DNA of 64,000 bases from Chloroflexota bacterium (GTDB lineage: Bacteria; Chloroflexota; UBA11872; VXOZ01). The notes under the pieces were generated by a model that was given only the letters and a program-made list of their open reading frames with translations, did not search any database and had not been told where the DNA came from. Shown here one piece after another: positions 19,545 to 28,104 of the stretch (its first letter is position 1; every line of letters starts with the position of its first letter). The stretch lies in NCBI GenBank assembly GCA_026710945.1, contig JAPOQA010000028.1:62001-126000 (forward strand), written 5' to 3'. A program made the translations under genes and the position numbers.

Positions 19545-21338
19545 TTATACTGTATTTATTATCTTGTCAATGCTGTGTTGCAGCCGCTGTCGCCGTGCCT
19601 CGTAGAACTCCATAAAATCAACTATCTCTCCGGGAAGTTCGTCTAGATAGTGCTGGTCGCGATAACGCAGGCGAGCTTGAGGGTCCGGAAAATGTTCAGC
19701 CAACCATTCCTTCGGCAACTTGGCCCGCTTCTCGTTGTTGATATCACCGTCCAACAACTGGAGATTGCCAAGTCGATTGGCGCAATCACGAAACGCGTCG
19801 ACTTGATTGTCGCTGAGGCCGGCTCTGGTGAGCCGGGCCGGTGCAAAGCGACTGGCCGGGAACACATGGTCGATATGCAGCCGATTGCGCGAATCTATAA
19901 ACGAGAACAATAACCTTAGCAATGCAAATAGCCTGCTGTCCCCATACCCAATGTCCGCTAGGTCTTCGACTTCTTCCGCTGAAAACTCGAGACTCTTGCC
20001 CCGCTGCGCCATTACGCGACGCATCTCATGTGCCGGGAATTGTCTGCCGTCTGTAGTGCGTATAACATCGCGAAGATCGGTAAGCAGCGTGTCTAGACCA
20101 CTGCCCCAAATCCCAGAGGCTTTCAGTATCGATCTCGTGAGCCAGCCACGAATTGCGTTGCGCTCGTCAGCGTAGCTATCGCGAGTAGCGAAGCCTGATG
20201 GCATTCCTTGCCGATAGAAGTAGTAGGCAATCGGTAGCAGGGCGCTCTGCGCCCGGATAGTAGTGCCGTCAAACCCGAAACTTGCTACGAGTTCGACGGT
20301 AGCGGTCAGTGCTTCGCGAATTCTTGACCAGTTCTTTTCAAGCACCGACATGTTACCGTGAGTGAAGTTCTCGACTCTGAAACCTACGCTTGCTATATCG
20401 GCAAGCATGAGTCCGGCTTTCAGCACGAAATCCTTCGATAGACTGAACCCGTTTCCAACACGGTTCAATTCATCGACCAACTCGTGCACCTCTTTACGTG
20501 CATCTAGTTCTGTCCATTGCGATACGGCAATGCTCAACAAGAGGTCTGAGTAAGAGAGCACAGTTCCGCCACTGTTGCGACGAATGAATATGTTTAGGAC
20601 GCGGTCGATGTCTTGTCTTTTTTCTTCGTAGTAAATCACTGTCTGATCGACGCAGATAGCTTTGTATAACCGATCAAGGGATCGGAAAGCGACGCGTTGC
20701 TTATCGCGATCCAATTCCCTTTCAAGGAGCCAATCATTCATGTCCGGGCCCGTCTCCAGAGTCCTGATATCCGAAACCCTGAACCAAAGTCGATCGCCCT
20801 CAAGTCCAATCCTGTTTTCATCGATAAACTCGAAGGTGTAGAGGTTTCCATATTCATCCGGTCCGGACGACAAAAGGTCTAAAGCCAGAACACGGCGCGG
20901 AAAGGCATCCGAATTGCTCCACCTCTTGCGAGGAAGTTTGACTGACATTGACCCACGCAATCCGATGTTGAATGCAGTTAATCGCTGCTGTCCGTCAAGA
21001 ACGGCTGTCAGATATCTGTCGTGCAAGATTCCAAGGTCGGGGCAATGGGGATTGTCACGCTGGTGGTAGTCCCGGACGAATCCGTACCAACGATACTCAT
21101 GAGAGTGTTCCCTGGCTATGCGCCAGAATAGAAACTCTCCGAACGGATACCCCTGCATCACGCTGTCGAACAAAGAGGTGATTTGCTCCGGCCGCCAAAC
21201 GAACTCTCGTTGAATTGCTGGCAAAACATACTCATTCGATGCGATACTATCCAGCGCATCGCTGATAGTTCCTCCCTGTTGATACACTCGCTTGTCCTCC
21301 CTATTGGTAACAGGGCTGTCAATCTCAGAGTCGACCAA
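19545..21338 (-). CDS. DUF262/DUF1524 protein (GmrSD-type nuclease family)
   Basis: 597 residues from a TTG at 21338. The N-terminal DUF262 domain, a ParB-like nucleotide-binding module, shows AIQREFVW (41-48), GYPFGEFLFW and the signature LDGQQRL (114-120). The C-terminal DUF1524 domain has an HNH-type site HIDHVFP (488-494) followed by NRLGNLQLLDGDINNEKRAKLP. Fused GmrS-GmrD proteins cut modified DNA (type IV restriction), and the similar SspE works with phosphorothioate systems. No dnd, ssp, BREX or methylase genes are nearby, so it may act alone or be regulatory. AT content is somewhat higher than its neighbours, consistent with transfer. Confidence 0.85.
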   Translation of the reverse strand: MVDSEIDSPVTNREDKRVYQQGGTISDALDSIASNEYVLPAIQREFVWRPEQITSLFDSVMQGYPFGEFLFWRIAREHSHEYRWYGFVRDYHQRDNPHCPDLGILHDRYLTAVLDGQQRLTAFNIGLRGSMSVKLPRKRWSNSDAFPRRVLALDLLSSGPDEYGNLYTFEFIDENRIGLEGDRLWFRVSDIRTLETGPDMNDWLLERELDRDKQRVAFRSLDRLYKAICVDQTVIYYEEKRQDIDRVLNIFIRRNSGGTVLSYSDLLLSIAVSQWTELDARKEVHELVDELNRVGNGFSLSKDFVLKAGLMLADIASVGFRVENFTHGNMSVLEKNWSRIREALTATVELVASFGFDGTTIRAQSALLPIAYYFYRQGMPSGFATRDSYADERNAIRGWLTRSILKASGIWGSGLDTLLTDLRDVIRTTDGRQFPAHEMRRVMAQRGKSLEFSAEEVEDLADIGYGDSRLFALLRLLFSFIDSRNRLHIDHVFPASRFAPARLTRAGLSDNQVDAFRDCANRLGNLQLLDGDINNEKRAKLPKEWLAEHFPDPQARLRYRDQHYLDELPGEIVDFMEFYEARRQRLQHSIDKIINTV

Positions 21339-21616
21339 GTTGGCGTGGCAACCCTAATAGACAGTCTGTTAGATAAGGGTACTTGAAAACTGCTTCCACG
21401 ATTCTAGCACACGCGCCTCACACTTGATTCTGCGGGGAAACCTCTTGACTTTGCCCTTCCAGTACCAAGCTCTCTACGTGCCAAACACCTTATGCTTCGG
21501 CTTCGTTGACTTGCGAGATCCTCGCAGGTTCTTGGGCTGTGAGAGCGCATTCAAGGAGTGCCCTGGATTGTGGTGTCGGCATTACGGATGGAACAAGATG
21601 TGTGTATGTTTGGCGC

Positions 21617-21865
21617 TTAGTCGCTGTCGTGCGGTTTCTCGTTCCGTCCACTGAGATAGAACCAGACCACGTAAGCGATCGCGCAGCCCACGAGGAGCGC
21701 GCCGACGGCTACCTCGTCCCAGACGCCCACCGCGCCATGCTCCAGAGGGGCGGGGAGCACGGAAAGCGGCGCCGCAAGCGCAGGCAGGCACTGTTGGTGA
21801 ACGCAGTCCTGGTATCCGGCACGACGAGGTGTACGGCGATTGCGGTTCAAACGTGACAGTGGCAT
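21617..21865 (-). CDS. possible small membrane protein of the FixG-like operon
   Basis: 82 residues from the ATG at 21865. A basic N-terminus (RLNRNRRTPRR) is followed by CVHQQC, a Pro/Ala-rich stretch and one convincing membrane helix, VAVGALLVGCAIAYVVWFYL, then a hydrophilic tail SGRNEKPHDSD. It begins 61 bp after the FixG-like gene on the same strand and could be the third gene of that operon. No family is recognised and no clear ribosome binding site is seen, so it remains tentative. Confidence 0.45.
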   Translation of the reverse strand: MPLSRLNRNRRTPRRAGYQDCVHQQCLPALAAPLSVLPAPLEHGAVGVWDEVAVGALLVGCAIAYVVWFYLSGRNEKPHDSD

Positions 21866-21926
21866 CAAGTTACACTCTTAGTCCCCTCGGTATCATCGAA
21901 CCTACGTTTCATGTGCACTATTTTAC

Positions 21927-23603
21927 TCATCCAAGTATCGTGCCGCGCATTTCCATCGGCTGCGTCATCAGCCAGGCTCCGGTGAAGAAGAGCGCGACAA
22001 TCAAGACTGCCCACGGCAGCAGGCAGCGTATCGCCCTCGCGGCGGAGCTTTGACGGCTTCTCGCAATGCGATAGCCAGCGGTCAGTGAAACGAGCACGCC
22101 AAGTTCCAGGAGTAGCAGTTCAAGGGGCACCAGCCAGGCCTCAGGCACTATGGCAGCCAGCTCCCACTGCGGATCGCCCAGGATTGGCACACCAAAATCG
22201 GCTAGGAAACTCTGCATGACGGGAATAACCGTCAACGCGCCGATAAGAAAGTGAAAGCCATAGTGCGCCAGCCACATGCCTAAAGCAATAGGAATGAAGG
22301 CGAAGCTGAAGCGCGTGGCCGTGGCTGCCAACGTCTCGTTGCCGCCGACAAGCGCGCGGCTGGACCACGCGGCGGCGGTCACGAGCACAAAGGGCAGGGC
22401 CACCAGTCCCACGATGAAGAGTATGCCGAGCACCACGGGTTCACTGGTGACGCCGAGCTGTGTCGCCAGCCATTGCTCCAACACATAGACCGGCGCCACC
22501 ATGCCAAAGGCGTTCACAAAGGCCGCGAACACAAGCACGAAAACCAGCGCCGCTACGTCTGCGCGTTTCACTAGCGTGCCGACGCCGGAGTGCCATTGAT
22601 CCAAGCGCCTGAACTCGCTGGTGGGCGCACGCAGTTGGATGCCGACGTTATCGAAGGGACAAGCCTGGATACAGTCGAGGCAGAACGTGCAGTCCATGTT
22701 GCCGACTTTGCCTTCTTGGAAGAGCCACAGTTCGCAGCCACTTTGTACAAGTTGCAGGCCGGCGGGCATTGCTACTGATCTTGCCGGCTGGGAAGGACTC
22801 TTGGTCACCTCTCGCATACCTGCTTGAGGTCGCTGTTCGTCGGAAGATGGATTCCGCGCCCCGGCACGGGGCGAGCTTTCACGGGAATGACGGAGCAGAT
22901 GCGATACTTGCGCTTGCCGAGGTTTATCCCGTTCATCTGGATTCCGGCTTGTGCCGGAATGACGGAGGGAAGGCTCCGCTACTGGACCATACCGCCCCTT
23001 GATGCAGTCCTTTGTCGGACAGGACCCGCAGATGTCCGGCTGGCGCACCTTCACCTCCAGCGGCGACACCATGCTGTGCACAAAGTGGAACTGTCCGATA
23101 GGACAAACGTATTTGCAGAAGGCCGCGCCCTTAAAAATACCGTCTATCGCAAAGGCAGCGACAAAGTACGTTAGGGCTACCCACGCGGTGAGCCAGGGGC
23201 TCGCCCACAAGTCGAACGCCTCGTACGCCCAGAAGAAGACCAGGAGCACGCCGATTGCCAGCCACTTGCTCCGTATGAACGTCGGCCAGGGGCGGTCGGC
23301 GGGGAAGAGCTTCTTGGCCAGGCGGCGCGGCAGCATAAAAGGGCAGGCCATGCAGAAGAGGTTGCCGGCAATGAGTAACGCCAGCACAACAAAGCCCCGC
23401 CAGTGCACCCAGGGCAGCACGCCGGCGAGATTCTTCGGCGCAAGCTGCGGACCCCAAAAACCGTCGTAGAGGATGAGTGCCGATACCGCCAGCAGTACCG
23501 CCTGCATGGACGTACGGGCATGCTTCCAGCGCAAGAAGCGCCCGACGACAGGCACGTTGAGGAGATCGCGCTGTCTCGTTTGCTGGTTGCGCAACACGGC
23601 CAC
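21927..23603 (-). CDS. FixG/NapH-like membrane 4Fe-4S protein with in-frame repeat insertion
   Basis: 558 residues from a GTG at 23603, two bases after the stop of the upstream YtkA-like gene. Several membrane helices alternate with cysteine motifs: CMAC (84-87), CKYVC (163-167), CGSCPTKDC (192-200), C290 and the classical ferredoxin set CTFCLDCIQACP (305-316). Proteins of this group pass electrons or reduce metals in the membrane; FixG/CcoG helps copper delivery to cytochrome oxidase. Between C200 and C290 lies about 75 residues of low-complexity sequence, including peptides (214-223, 238-254) encoded by the dispersed family C repeat. The frame stays open through it. No cbb3 oxidase genes are present. 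Confidence 0.82.
   Translation of the reverse strand: MAVLRNQQTRQRDLLNVPVVGRFLRWKHARTSMQAVLLAVSALILYDGFWGPQLAPKNLAGVLPWVHWRGFVVLALLIAGNLFCMACPFMLPRRLAKKLFPADRPWPTFIRSKWLAIGVLLVFFWAYEAFDLWASPWLTAWVALTYFVAAFAIDGIFKGAAFCKYVCPIGQFHFVHSMVSPLEVKVRQPDICGSCPTKDCIKGRYGPVAEPSLRHSGTSRNPDERDKPRQAQVSHLLRHSRESSPRAGARNPSSDEQRPQAGMREVTKSPSQPARSVAMPAGLQLVQSGCELWLFQEGKVGNMDCTFCLDCIQACPFDNVGIQLRAPTSEFRRLDQWHSGVGTLVKRADVAALVFVLVFAAFVNAFGMVAPVYVLEQWLATQLGVTSEPVVLGILFIVGLVALPFVLVTAAAWSSRALVGGNETLAATATRFSFAFIPIALGMWLAHYGFHFLIGALTVIPVMQSFLADFGVPILGDPQWELAAIVPEAWLVPLELLLLELGVLVSLTAGYRIARSRQSSAARAIRCLLPWAVLIVALFFTGAWLMTQPMEMRGTILG
22846..22965. repeat. two family C repeats inside the FixG-like gene
   Basis: 22846-22893 starts GATGGATTCCGCGCC and ends ACGGGAATGACGG; 22936-22965 is TCTGGATTCCGGCTTG then TGCCGGAATGACGG. 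They share the GATTCC...GGAATGACGG pattern of the intergenic repeats and are translated on the minus strand as RHSRESSPRAGARNPSS and RHSGTSRNPD. Confidence 0.85.
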
Positions 23604-23605
23604 GT

Positions 23606-24052
23606 CTAATTGCCATCCTTGGGCTTATCGGACTTCATGCCCATCTTTATCTCGCCCTGCACGCCTTTCAGGTCAATGCGCCGCTCGGCGGTGGCGCCGT
23701 TGGCAAACGTGGCGCGCACAATGATGACCCAATCGCCGCCCATAGTGAACCTGAAGCCCTCGGTGACGTACTTGCCCGCGCCGCGGGCTTCAGTCCCAAC
23801 GATGACCGGCTGCATACCGGCGTGGGTCATGGTGCCCTTCACCAGAATGGTGGCGTCCGAAACGGGATTGCCTGCTATGTCGCGGACTTGCAGGGTGATG
23901 ACGGCGTCACCCACCGCTGCCGGTTCGGGCGAGATCGACAATACGGTTACGTCAAGGTTGCCGCCCTGCTCGGCGCGCGGGCCGCATGCGCTGAGAACAA
24001 GCGCTCCCAGTATAGCGATGAAGATGACGCAAGTCGTCCGTGCAAAATTCAT
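23606..24052 (-). CDS. YtkA/FixH-like lipoprotein
   Basis: 148 residues from the ATG at 24052, preceded by CGGAAACT; a longer frame to 24475 lacks any leader and is unlikely. The signal peptide TTCVIFIAILGALVLSAC ends in a lipobox cysteine at C23. The rest is a YtkA-like beta-sandwich: VLSISPEPAAVGDAVITLQV, GNPVSDATILVKGTMTHAGM and GGDWVIIVRATFANG. Such domains are found in FixH and in copper-handling lipoproteins. The gene runs directly into the FixG-like gene (two-base gap), so the two are almost certainly co-translated and act together at the membrane, probably in metal or redox handling. Confidence 0.82.
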   Translation of the reverse strand: MNFARTTCVIFIAILGALVLSACGPRAEQGGNLDVTVLSISPEPAAVGDAVITLQVRDIAGNPVSDATILVKGTMTHAGMQPVIVGTEARGAGKYVTEGFRFTMGGDWVIIVRATFANGATAERRIDLKGVQGEIKMGMKSDKPKDGN

Positions 24053-24656
24053 AGTTTCCGAGTAACCGCAATGGAACATTAGACCTCCCACTTCATAGTA
24101 ACAACTGTCGATACAGCTTTTGCAACGTGCGGGGGGATTTACCAACGCATCGGCGCCGCGCTCGCGTGGCGTAAAGCACTTTGCCATTTCGGGCGCACCG
24201 GCTTGCATGCGCTGCAATGCCTGCAGCTTGTAACGAGGCTCGAAGCGATGGAGGATAAAGGGCGGCGGACGCCAGACACGGAGAATGCCGCTGTTGGAGC
24301 AAAGCCGATCTGTCGACTTGACCGATGCAGATCGTAGCACAGAGATACGTAGGGACATCGCAACGGGCAGGGGCTCCCACGTCGTGTGCGTCCCAACGGC
24401 GCGGGCACCCAATTGCGGCTGCAGGTCAGGGCACGCGCTAGGCTCCGTGTGATGGTTGGCGGAAAGTGACGGCAACTGAGCGTGCCGCGTGGAGGATGAC
24501 GCCGCAGCAAAGGCGGAGGTGTGCTCAGCTTCCGGTAGGACTCAGACGACTCCATTAGACTAGGGGATGGCAAGATGCAGCACGATTGCACTGATAAGCA
24601 GATAGGAGCTTAAGGCAAGTGGCCTTTGCGCCACACTCTCTAGGGGTTTCCCTTGC
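24053..24656. other. 604 bp intergenic, nothing recognised
   Basis: Upstream region of the YtkA/FixG-like operon and downstream region of the ROK kinase gene. Open frames here (for example 24139-24591 minus) have no protein-like composition or start signals. No dispersed repeat was noticed. Confidence 0.4.
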
Positions 24657-25601
24657 TCAAGATTCCGGTTGGAGGACGAGCGCCGCCGCGCCGACAATGC
24701 CGGAGTGCTCGCTCTCCGCGGCGAGTCGGATGTAGTTCCCTACGTCGGGATGCGGGTTCCCGGCAAGACGCTGGAACCAATTGCGGATTTCCTGAATTAA
24801 GCGTCCGCCGTCTTGCATAACACCGCCGCCAAAGACGATGCACCCGGGGGCGAAGAGCTGCTGACAAATCTGGCAGCCGATGGCTAACCAGCGCGCCGTA
24901 TCGTCGCGCACCGCCTGCATCACCGGGTCCCCTGCTTCCGCGGCGTCGCGCACGGTGACACTCGTGAGGTTTTCAATGTCACCATCAGTGAGACGGCGCA
25001 CGATGTCCGTAAGCTCATTTGCCGCAGCCTGCCGCCCACGGCGGGCGATGCCGGGGCCGGCAGCCAGCGATTCCAAACAGCCGCGCACGCCGCACGGGCA
25101 GAGCGGGCCGCCCGGACTAACGAGAATATGGCCGATTTCGCCTGCTGAACCTTGCCCGCGCACCACGCGTCCGGCTTCGATGATGCCGCCGCCAATGCCG
25201 GTGCCGACAGTAATGTACACCAAGTTCTGTGCGTCTTTGCCCGTGCCAAACGCGTATTCGCCCCACGCGCCGGCATTGGCGTCATTCGCGATGACGCCCG
25301 GCAAATCGTACCGATCCTGTAAGAGCGGAACGAGCGGCAGGTCTTGCCAGCCCACGTTGACGGCAGATACTGCGATGCCTCGGTCACGATCAACCGTACC
25401 GGGAACGGCCACGCCAATGGCACTCGGCCGTTCCTGCGCTTGCGCGAGCAGCCGGTCGACCACGGCACAGATGCTCTCCAGCATCGTCTCGTGGGAGTCC
25501 TTTACCATCGGCGCGCGGTCGGTGGACAGAATGCTACCGTCCTGGTCGACAATGCCGGCGGCAACTTTCGTGCCGCCAATGTCAATACCAATACCGGTCA
25601 T
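24657..25601 (-). CDS. ROK family sugar kinase (glucokinase or N-acetylglucosamine kinase type)
   Basis: 314 residues. The ATP-binding phosphate motif DIGGTKVAAG is at 7-16, the sugar-binding and base region NDANAGAWGEY near 115, and the zinc motif CPCGVRGCLE that defines ROK kinases near 170-180. It phosphorylates hexoses or amino sugars with ATP in the cytoplasm. Five bases separate it from nagA upstream, so both are one operon, and the role is probably supply of sugar 6-phosphate for NagA, such as N-acetylglucosamine 6-phosphate. Confidence 0.9.
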   Translation of the reverse strand: MTGIGIDIGGTKVAAGIVDQDGSILSTDRAPMVKDSHETMLESICAVVDRLLAQAQERPSAIGVAVPGTVDRDRGIAVSAVNVGWQDLPLVPLLQDRYDLPGVIANDANAGAWGEYAFGTGKDAQNLVYITVGTGIGGGIIEAGRVVRGQGSAGEIGHILVSPGGPLCPCGVRGCLESLAAGPGIARRGRQAAANELTDIVRRLTDGDIENLTSVTVRDAAEAGDPVMQAVRDDTARWLAIGCQICQQLFAPGCIVFGGGVMQDGGRLIQEIRNWFQRLAGNPHPDVGNYIRLAAESEHSGIVGAAALVLQPES

Positions 25602-25606
25602 GATCG

Positions 25607-26782
25607 TTAGCCCAATGCGAATTCCGGTGCGCGATACACAATTTCGCCGCCTACTATCGTTAGCATAACGCGAAAGTCCCGGGAGAGCACGGCAATATCG
25701 GCATCCGCCCCAGCTTCGATCAAGCCTTTCCGGTGGCTTAGCCCAAGTTGCCGGGCCGGTACCAAGCTCGCCATGGCGAGAACATGCGGGAGGGGTACAC
25801 CGGCTTCCACGTAAACTCCGACATTGCGATTCAGCGACGAGGAACTCCCCGTAATCGTACCATCGTCCCGCGTAGCGAGAATTTCCGAAACCGTTAAGGC
25901 TACGCCATTCGCCCGCTCGTAGCGGCCCGGCGGCAGACCCGAAAACTCCACGCCGTCCGTGACGAGGGCCACGCGTTCCCAGCCTTTCGCCGCGATGAGC
26001 AGTTTGCCGGCTTCCCGATCCACGTGCGCGCCGTCGCCGATAAGCTCAGCGGTGATTTCGGGATGGGCCATCACGCCTCCCACCGTGCCCGGATCCCGGT
26101 GGTGAAGCGGACGCATGGCGTTGAAGGTGTGCGTCGCCTGGCGCACGCCACTGCCGACGGCTGCGGTCACTTGGGCGAATGTGGCGTCCGAGTGGCCGAT
26201 GGAGGCGATGATGTCATGCTTGGTGAGGTATGCCGCGAGCTCCAAGCCACCCTCCCGTTCGGGGGCGAGGGTCATTGACTTGATCATGCCTTGGGCGACG
26301 TCCTGCAGGGCGGCCACTTCGTCCACGCTGGGCTCTCGCATAAGGGGAATGCGCATGGCCCCGGGCCGTTCCGGGCTGAGATACGGTCCTTCCATGTGCA
26401 CGCCGAGCAGACGGCTGCCGGCAGGGGCTGCGGCGGCTTGCACGACGGCCTTGAGCGCTGCCAGCGTATCATCCCACGAAGAGGTGCCGATGGTGGCAAG
26501 CAGGCCGGTGGTGCCTGTGGTCGCGCGGTACGCCGTCACCTTGCGTATGTCCTCCGCCGACGGCGAGCGGAACGAAGCCCCCAAGGCGCCATGCACGTGC
26601 ATGTCGATGAAGCCGGGACAGACGATGCAGCCGGATACGTCGATCCTCTCATCGGACCCAGAGAGGTCTGAGATTGCATCGACGGGTGCTACGCGCGCGA
26701 TGCGGCCACCCTCTATCGCGACGCTCGTCTGCGGAAGCTCTTCCAGGGGCGTGTAGACCGTTCCGCCAGAGAGAAGAATCAT
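25607..26782 (-). CDS. nagA: N-acetylglucosamine-6-phosphate deacetylase
   Basis: 391 residues. It removes the acetyl group from GlcNAc-6-P to give glucosamine-6-P in amino-sugar catabolism. The amidohydrolase barrel shows FIDMHVHGALG (metal site region), MEGPYLSPERPGAM (catalytic Glu loop), SIGHSDATF, ATHTFNAMRPLHHRDPG and the catalytic Asp in LVTDGVEFSG. A promoter with TTGACG-17 bp-TACGAT lies 29 bp upstream, and AAGGATTGGAAATTGC precedes the ATG. The ROK kinase follows in the same operon; no nagB or PTS genes are in the window. Confidence 0.92.
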   Translation of the reverse strand: MILLSGGTVYTPLEELPQTSVAIEGGRIARVAPVDAISDLSGSDERIDVSGCIVCPGFIDMHVHGALGASFRSPSAEDIRKVTAYRATTGTTGLLATIGTSSWDDTLAALKAVVQAAAAPAGSRLLGVHMEGPYLSPERPGAMRIPLMREPSVDEVAALQDVAQGMIKSMTLAPEREGGLELAAYLTKHDIIASIGHSDATFAQVTAAVGSGVRQATHTFNAMRPLHHRDPGTVGGVMAHPEITAELIGDGAHVDREAGKLLIAAKGWERVALVTDGVEFSGLPPGRYERANGVALTVSEILATRDDGTITGSSSSLNRNVGVYVEAGVPLPHVLAMASLVPARQLGLSHRKGLIEAGADADIAVLSRDFRVMLTIVGGEIVYRAPEFALG

Positions 26783-26810
26783 GCAATTTCCAATCCTTGT
26801 TGCTCAATTC

Positions 26811-26839
26811 ATCGTACGGGGCGGTAGGGAGTGCGTCAA
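26811..26839 (-). promoter_or_regulatory. sigma-70 type promoter of the nagA-ROK operon
   Basis: On the minus strand, TTGACG (26839-26834), a 17 bp spacer and TACGAT (26816-26811). The predicted transcript starts near 26804, 22 bases before the nagA ATG. Confidence 0.7.
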
Positions 26840-26891
26840 TGTATACTAGGATTACGCGCAAATTGCAGGAAAATGAATGAGGAGAATTGCG

Positions 26892-27941
26892 ATGGGTACG
26901 AAAGTGCGGGTCGGCGTGATTGGCGCCGGTGGTATTGCCCGCGGCGCTCACCTACCGGGATACGCAAAGATTCCTGACGAGGCCGAGGTCGTTGCCATTA
27001 GCGACATCGATGTGCCGCGCGCCCAGACGGTCGCAGACGAATTCGGCATTGCTCAGGTCTACGCCGACTTCAACGAGATGGTGACGCAGGAAGACCTTGA
27101 TCTGGTGAGCGTCTGCACGCCGCCGTTCATGCACTGCGCCGCCAGCGTCGCCGCGCTGAATGCGGGCAGCAATGTCATTTGCGAGAAGCCCATGGCCATG
27201 AATGCCGCCGAGTGCGAGGAGATGATTGCCGCGGCCAACCAGAACGACAAGATGCTGACGATTGGGTTCCAGTCGCGCTTTGGCGAACGGGCGCAGTTCC
27301 TCAAACATCTCATCGATCAGGGCGAACTCGGCGAGATCTACTATGCCCGCGTGCTGGCGCTGCGGCGGCGCGGCATTCCCTGGTGGGGCGTGTTCGTGGA
27401 GAAGGACAAGAACGGCGGCGGACCGCTGATCGACATTGGTGTGCACACGCTCGATCTGACACTGTGGCTCATGGGCCACCCCACGCCGACGGCGGTGACC
27501 GGCGCGGTCTTCACCAAGCTGGCCAAGCGGCCCGGCCTCTTTACCCGTGGGAGAGATGCTGACCAAGACAGATACACCGTGGAAGACTTTGCGACGGCGC
27601 AAATCCGCTTCGACACCGGCGCCGTCATCAACCTTGAGACGAGTTGGGCGCTCAACATCGAGAATGAGGTGAACGCGTATCTCTGCGGCACTGAGGGTGG
27701 CGCGACGTTGCGTCCGCTGAAGATCCACAAAGAGGTGCCGAACGCCGGACTGCTCGACTACACGCCCGCCCATGAAGAAGGCAGAGAGCACAACCACGCG
27801 GGCCAATTCGCCCAGGTCGTGAGAAATGTGAAAGAGGGCACGCCGCCGCTGGTAAAAGCGGAAGAGGCGCTAATAGTACAGCGGATCGTGGACGCCATCT
27901 ATGAATCCGGCGAGACCGGCCGGATGGTGGATCTGGCGTAA
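26892..27941 (+). CDS. Gfo/Idh/MocA family oxidoreductase
   Basis: 349 residues from the ATG at 26892, which follows AGGAGAATTGCG; an upstream ATG at 26877 overlaps that ribosome binding site and is rejected. The Rossmann motif VIGAGGIARGAHLPGY, the cofactor loop CEKPMAMN near residue 98 and the catalytic-helix sequence DIGVHTLDLTLWLMG are all present. It likely oxidises or epimerises a sugar derivative with NAD(P). It is divergent from nagA and upstream of an SDR gene, suggesting a sugar-catabolic neighbourhood. Confidence 0.88.
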   Translation: MGTKVRVGVIGAGGIARGAHLPGYAKIPDEAEVVAISDIDVPRAQTVADEFGIAQVYADFNEMVTQEDLDLVSVCTPPFMHCAASVAALNAGSNVICEKPMAMNAAECEEMIAAANQNDKMLTIGFQSRFGERAQFLKHLIDQGELGEIYYARVLALRRRGIPWWGVFVEKDKNGGGPLIDIGVHTLDLTLWLMGHPTPTAVTGAVFTKLAKRPGLFTRGRDADQDRYTVEDFATAQIRFDTGAVINLETSWALNIENEVNAYLCGTEGGATLRPLKIHKEVPNAGLLDYTPAHEEGREHNHAGQFAQVVRNVKEGTPPLVKAEEALIVQRIVDAIYESGETGRMVDLA

Positions 27942-27985
27942 TGCCAAGCTAAAGTGAGGGTTCACAAGACCAAATCAATAGTCTC

Positions 27986-28015
27986 CGTCACTCCGGCTTT
28001 TCGCCGGAATGACGG
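27986..28015. repeat. family C palindrome
   Basis: CGTCACTCCGGCTTTTCGCC followed by GGAATGACGG; the two halves pair through TCCGGC/GCCGGA. It lies between the Gfo/Idh and SDR genes. Confidence 0.75.
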
Positions 28016-28104
28016 CGGTTGGCGTGCTGTTTTCACGGTGTTGACCGGCCGATTGAATCCTATTTCTAAGAATTGTGACACTGTAAGGTGAGGCAGGAAT
28101 TCCT

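Noticed and set aside
21424-21856. Plus-strand small frames beside the DUF262 gene
   Set aside because: Cys- and Arg-rich composition and lack of a ribosome binding site; they oppose a more plausible small membrane protein frame.
24053-24475. N-terminal extension of the YtkA-like gene up to 24475
   Set aside because: The extension has no protein-like composition, and the ATG at 24052 starts a perfect lipoprotein leader with a Shine-Dalgarno-like GGAA.
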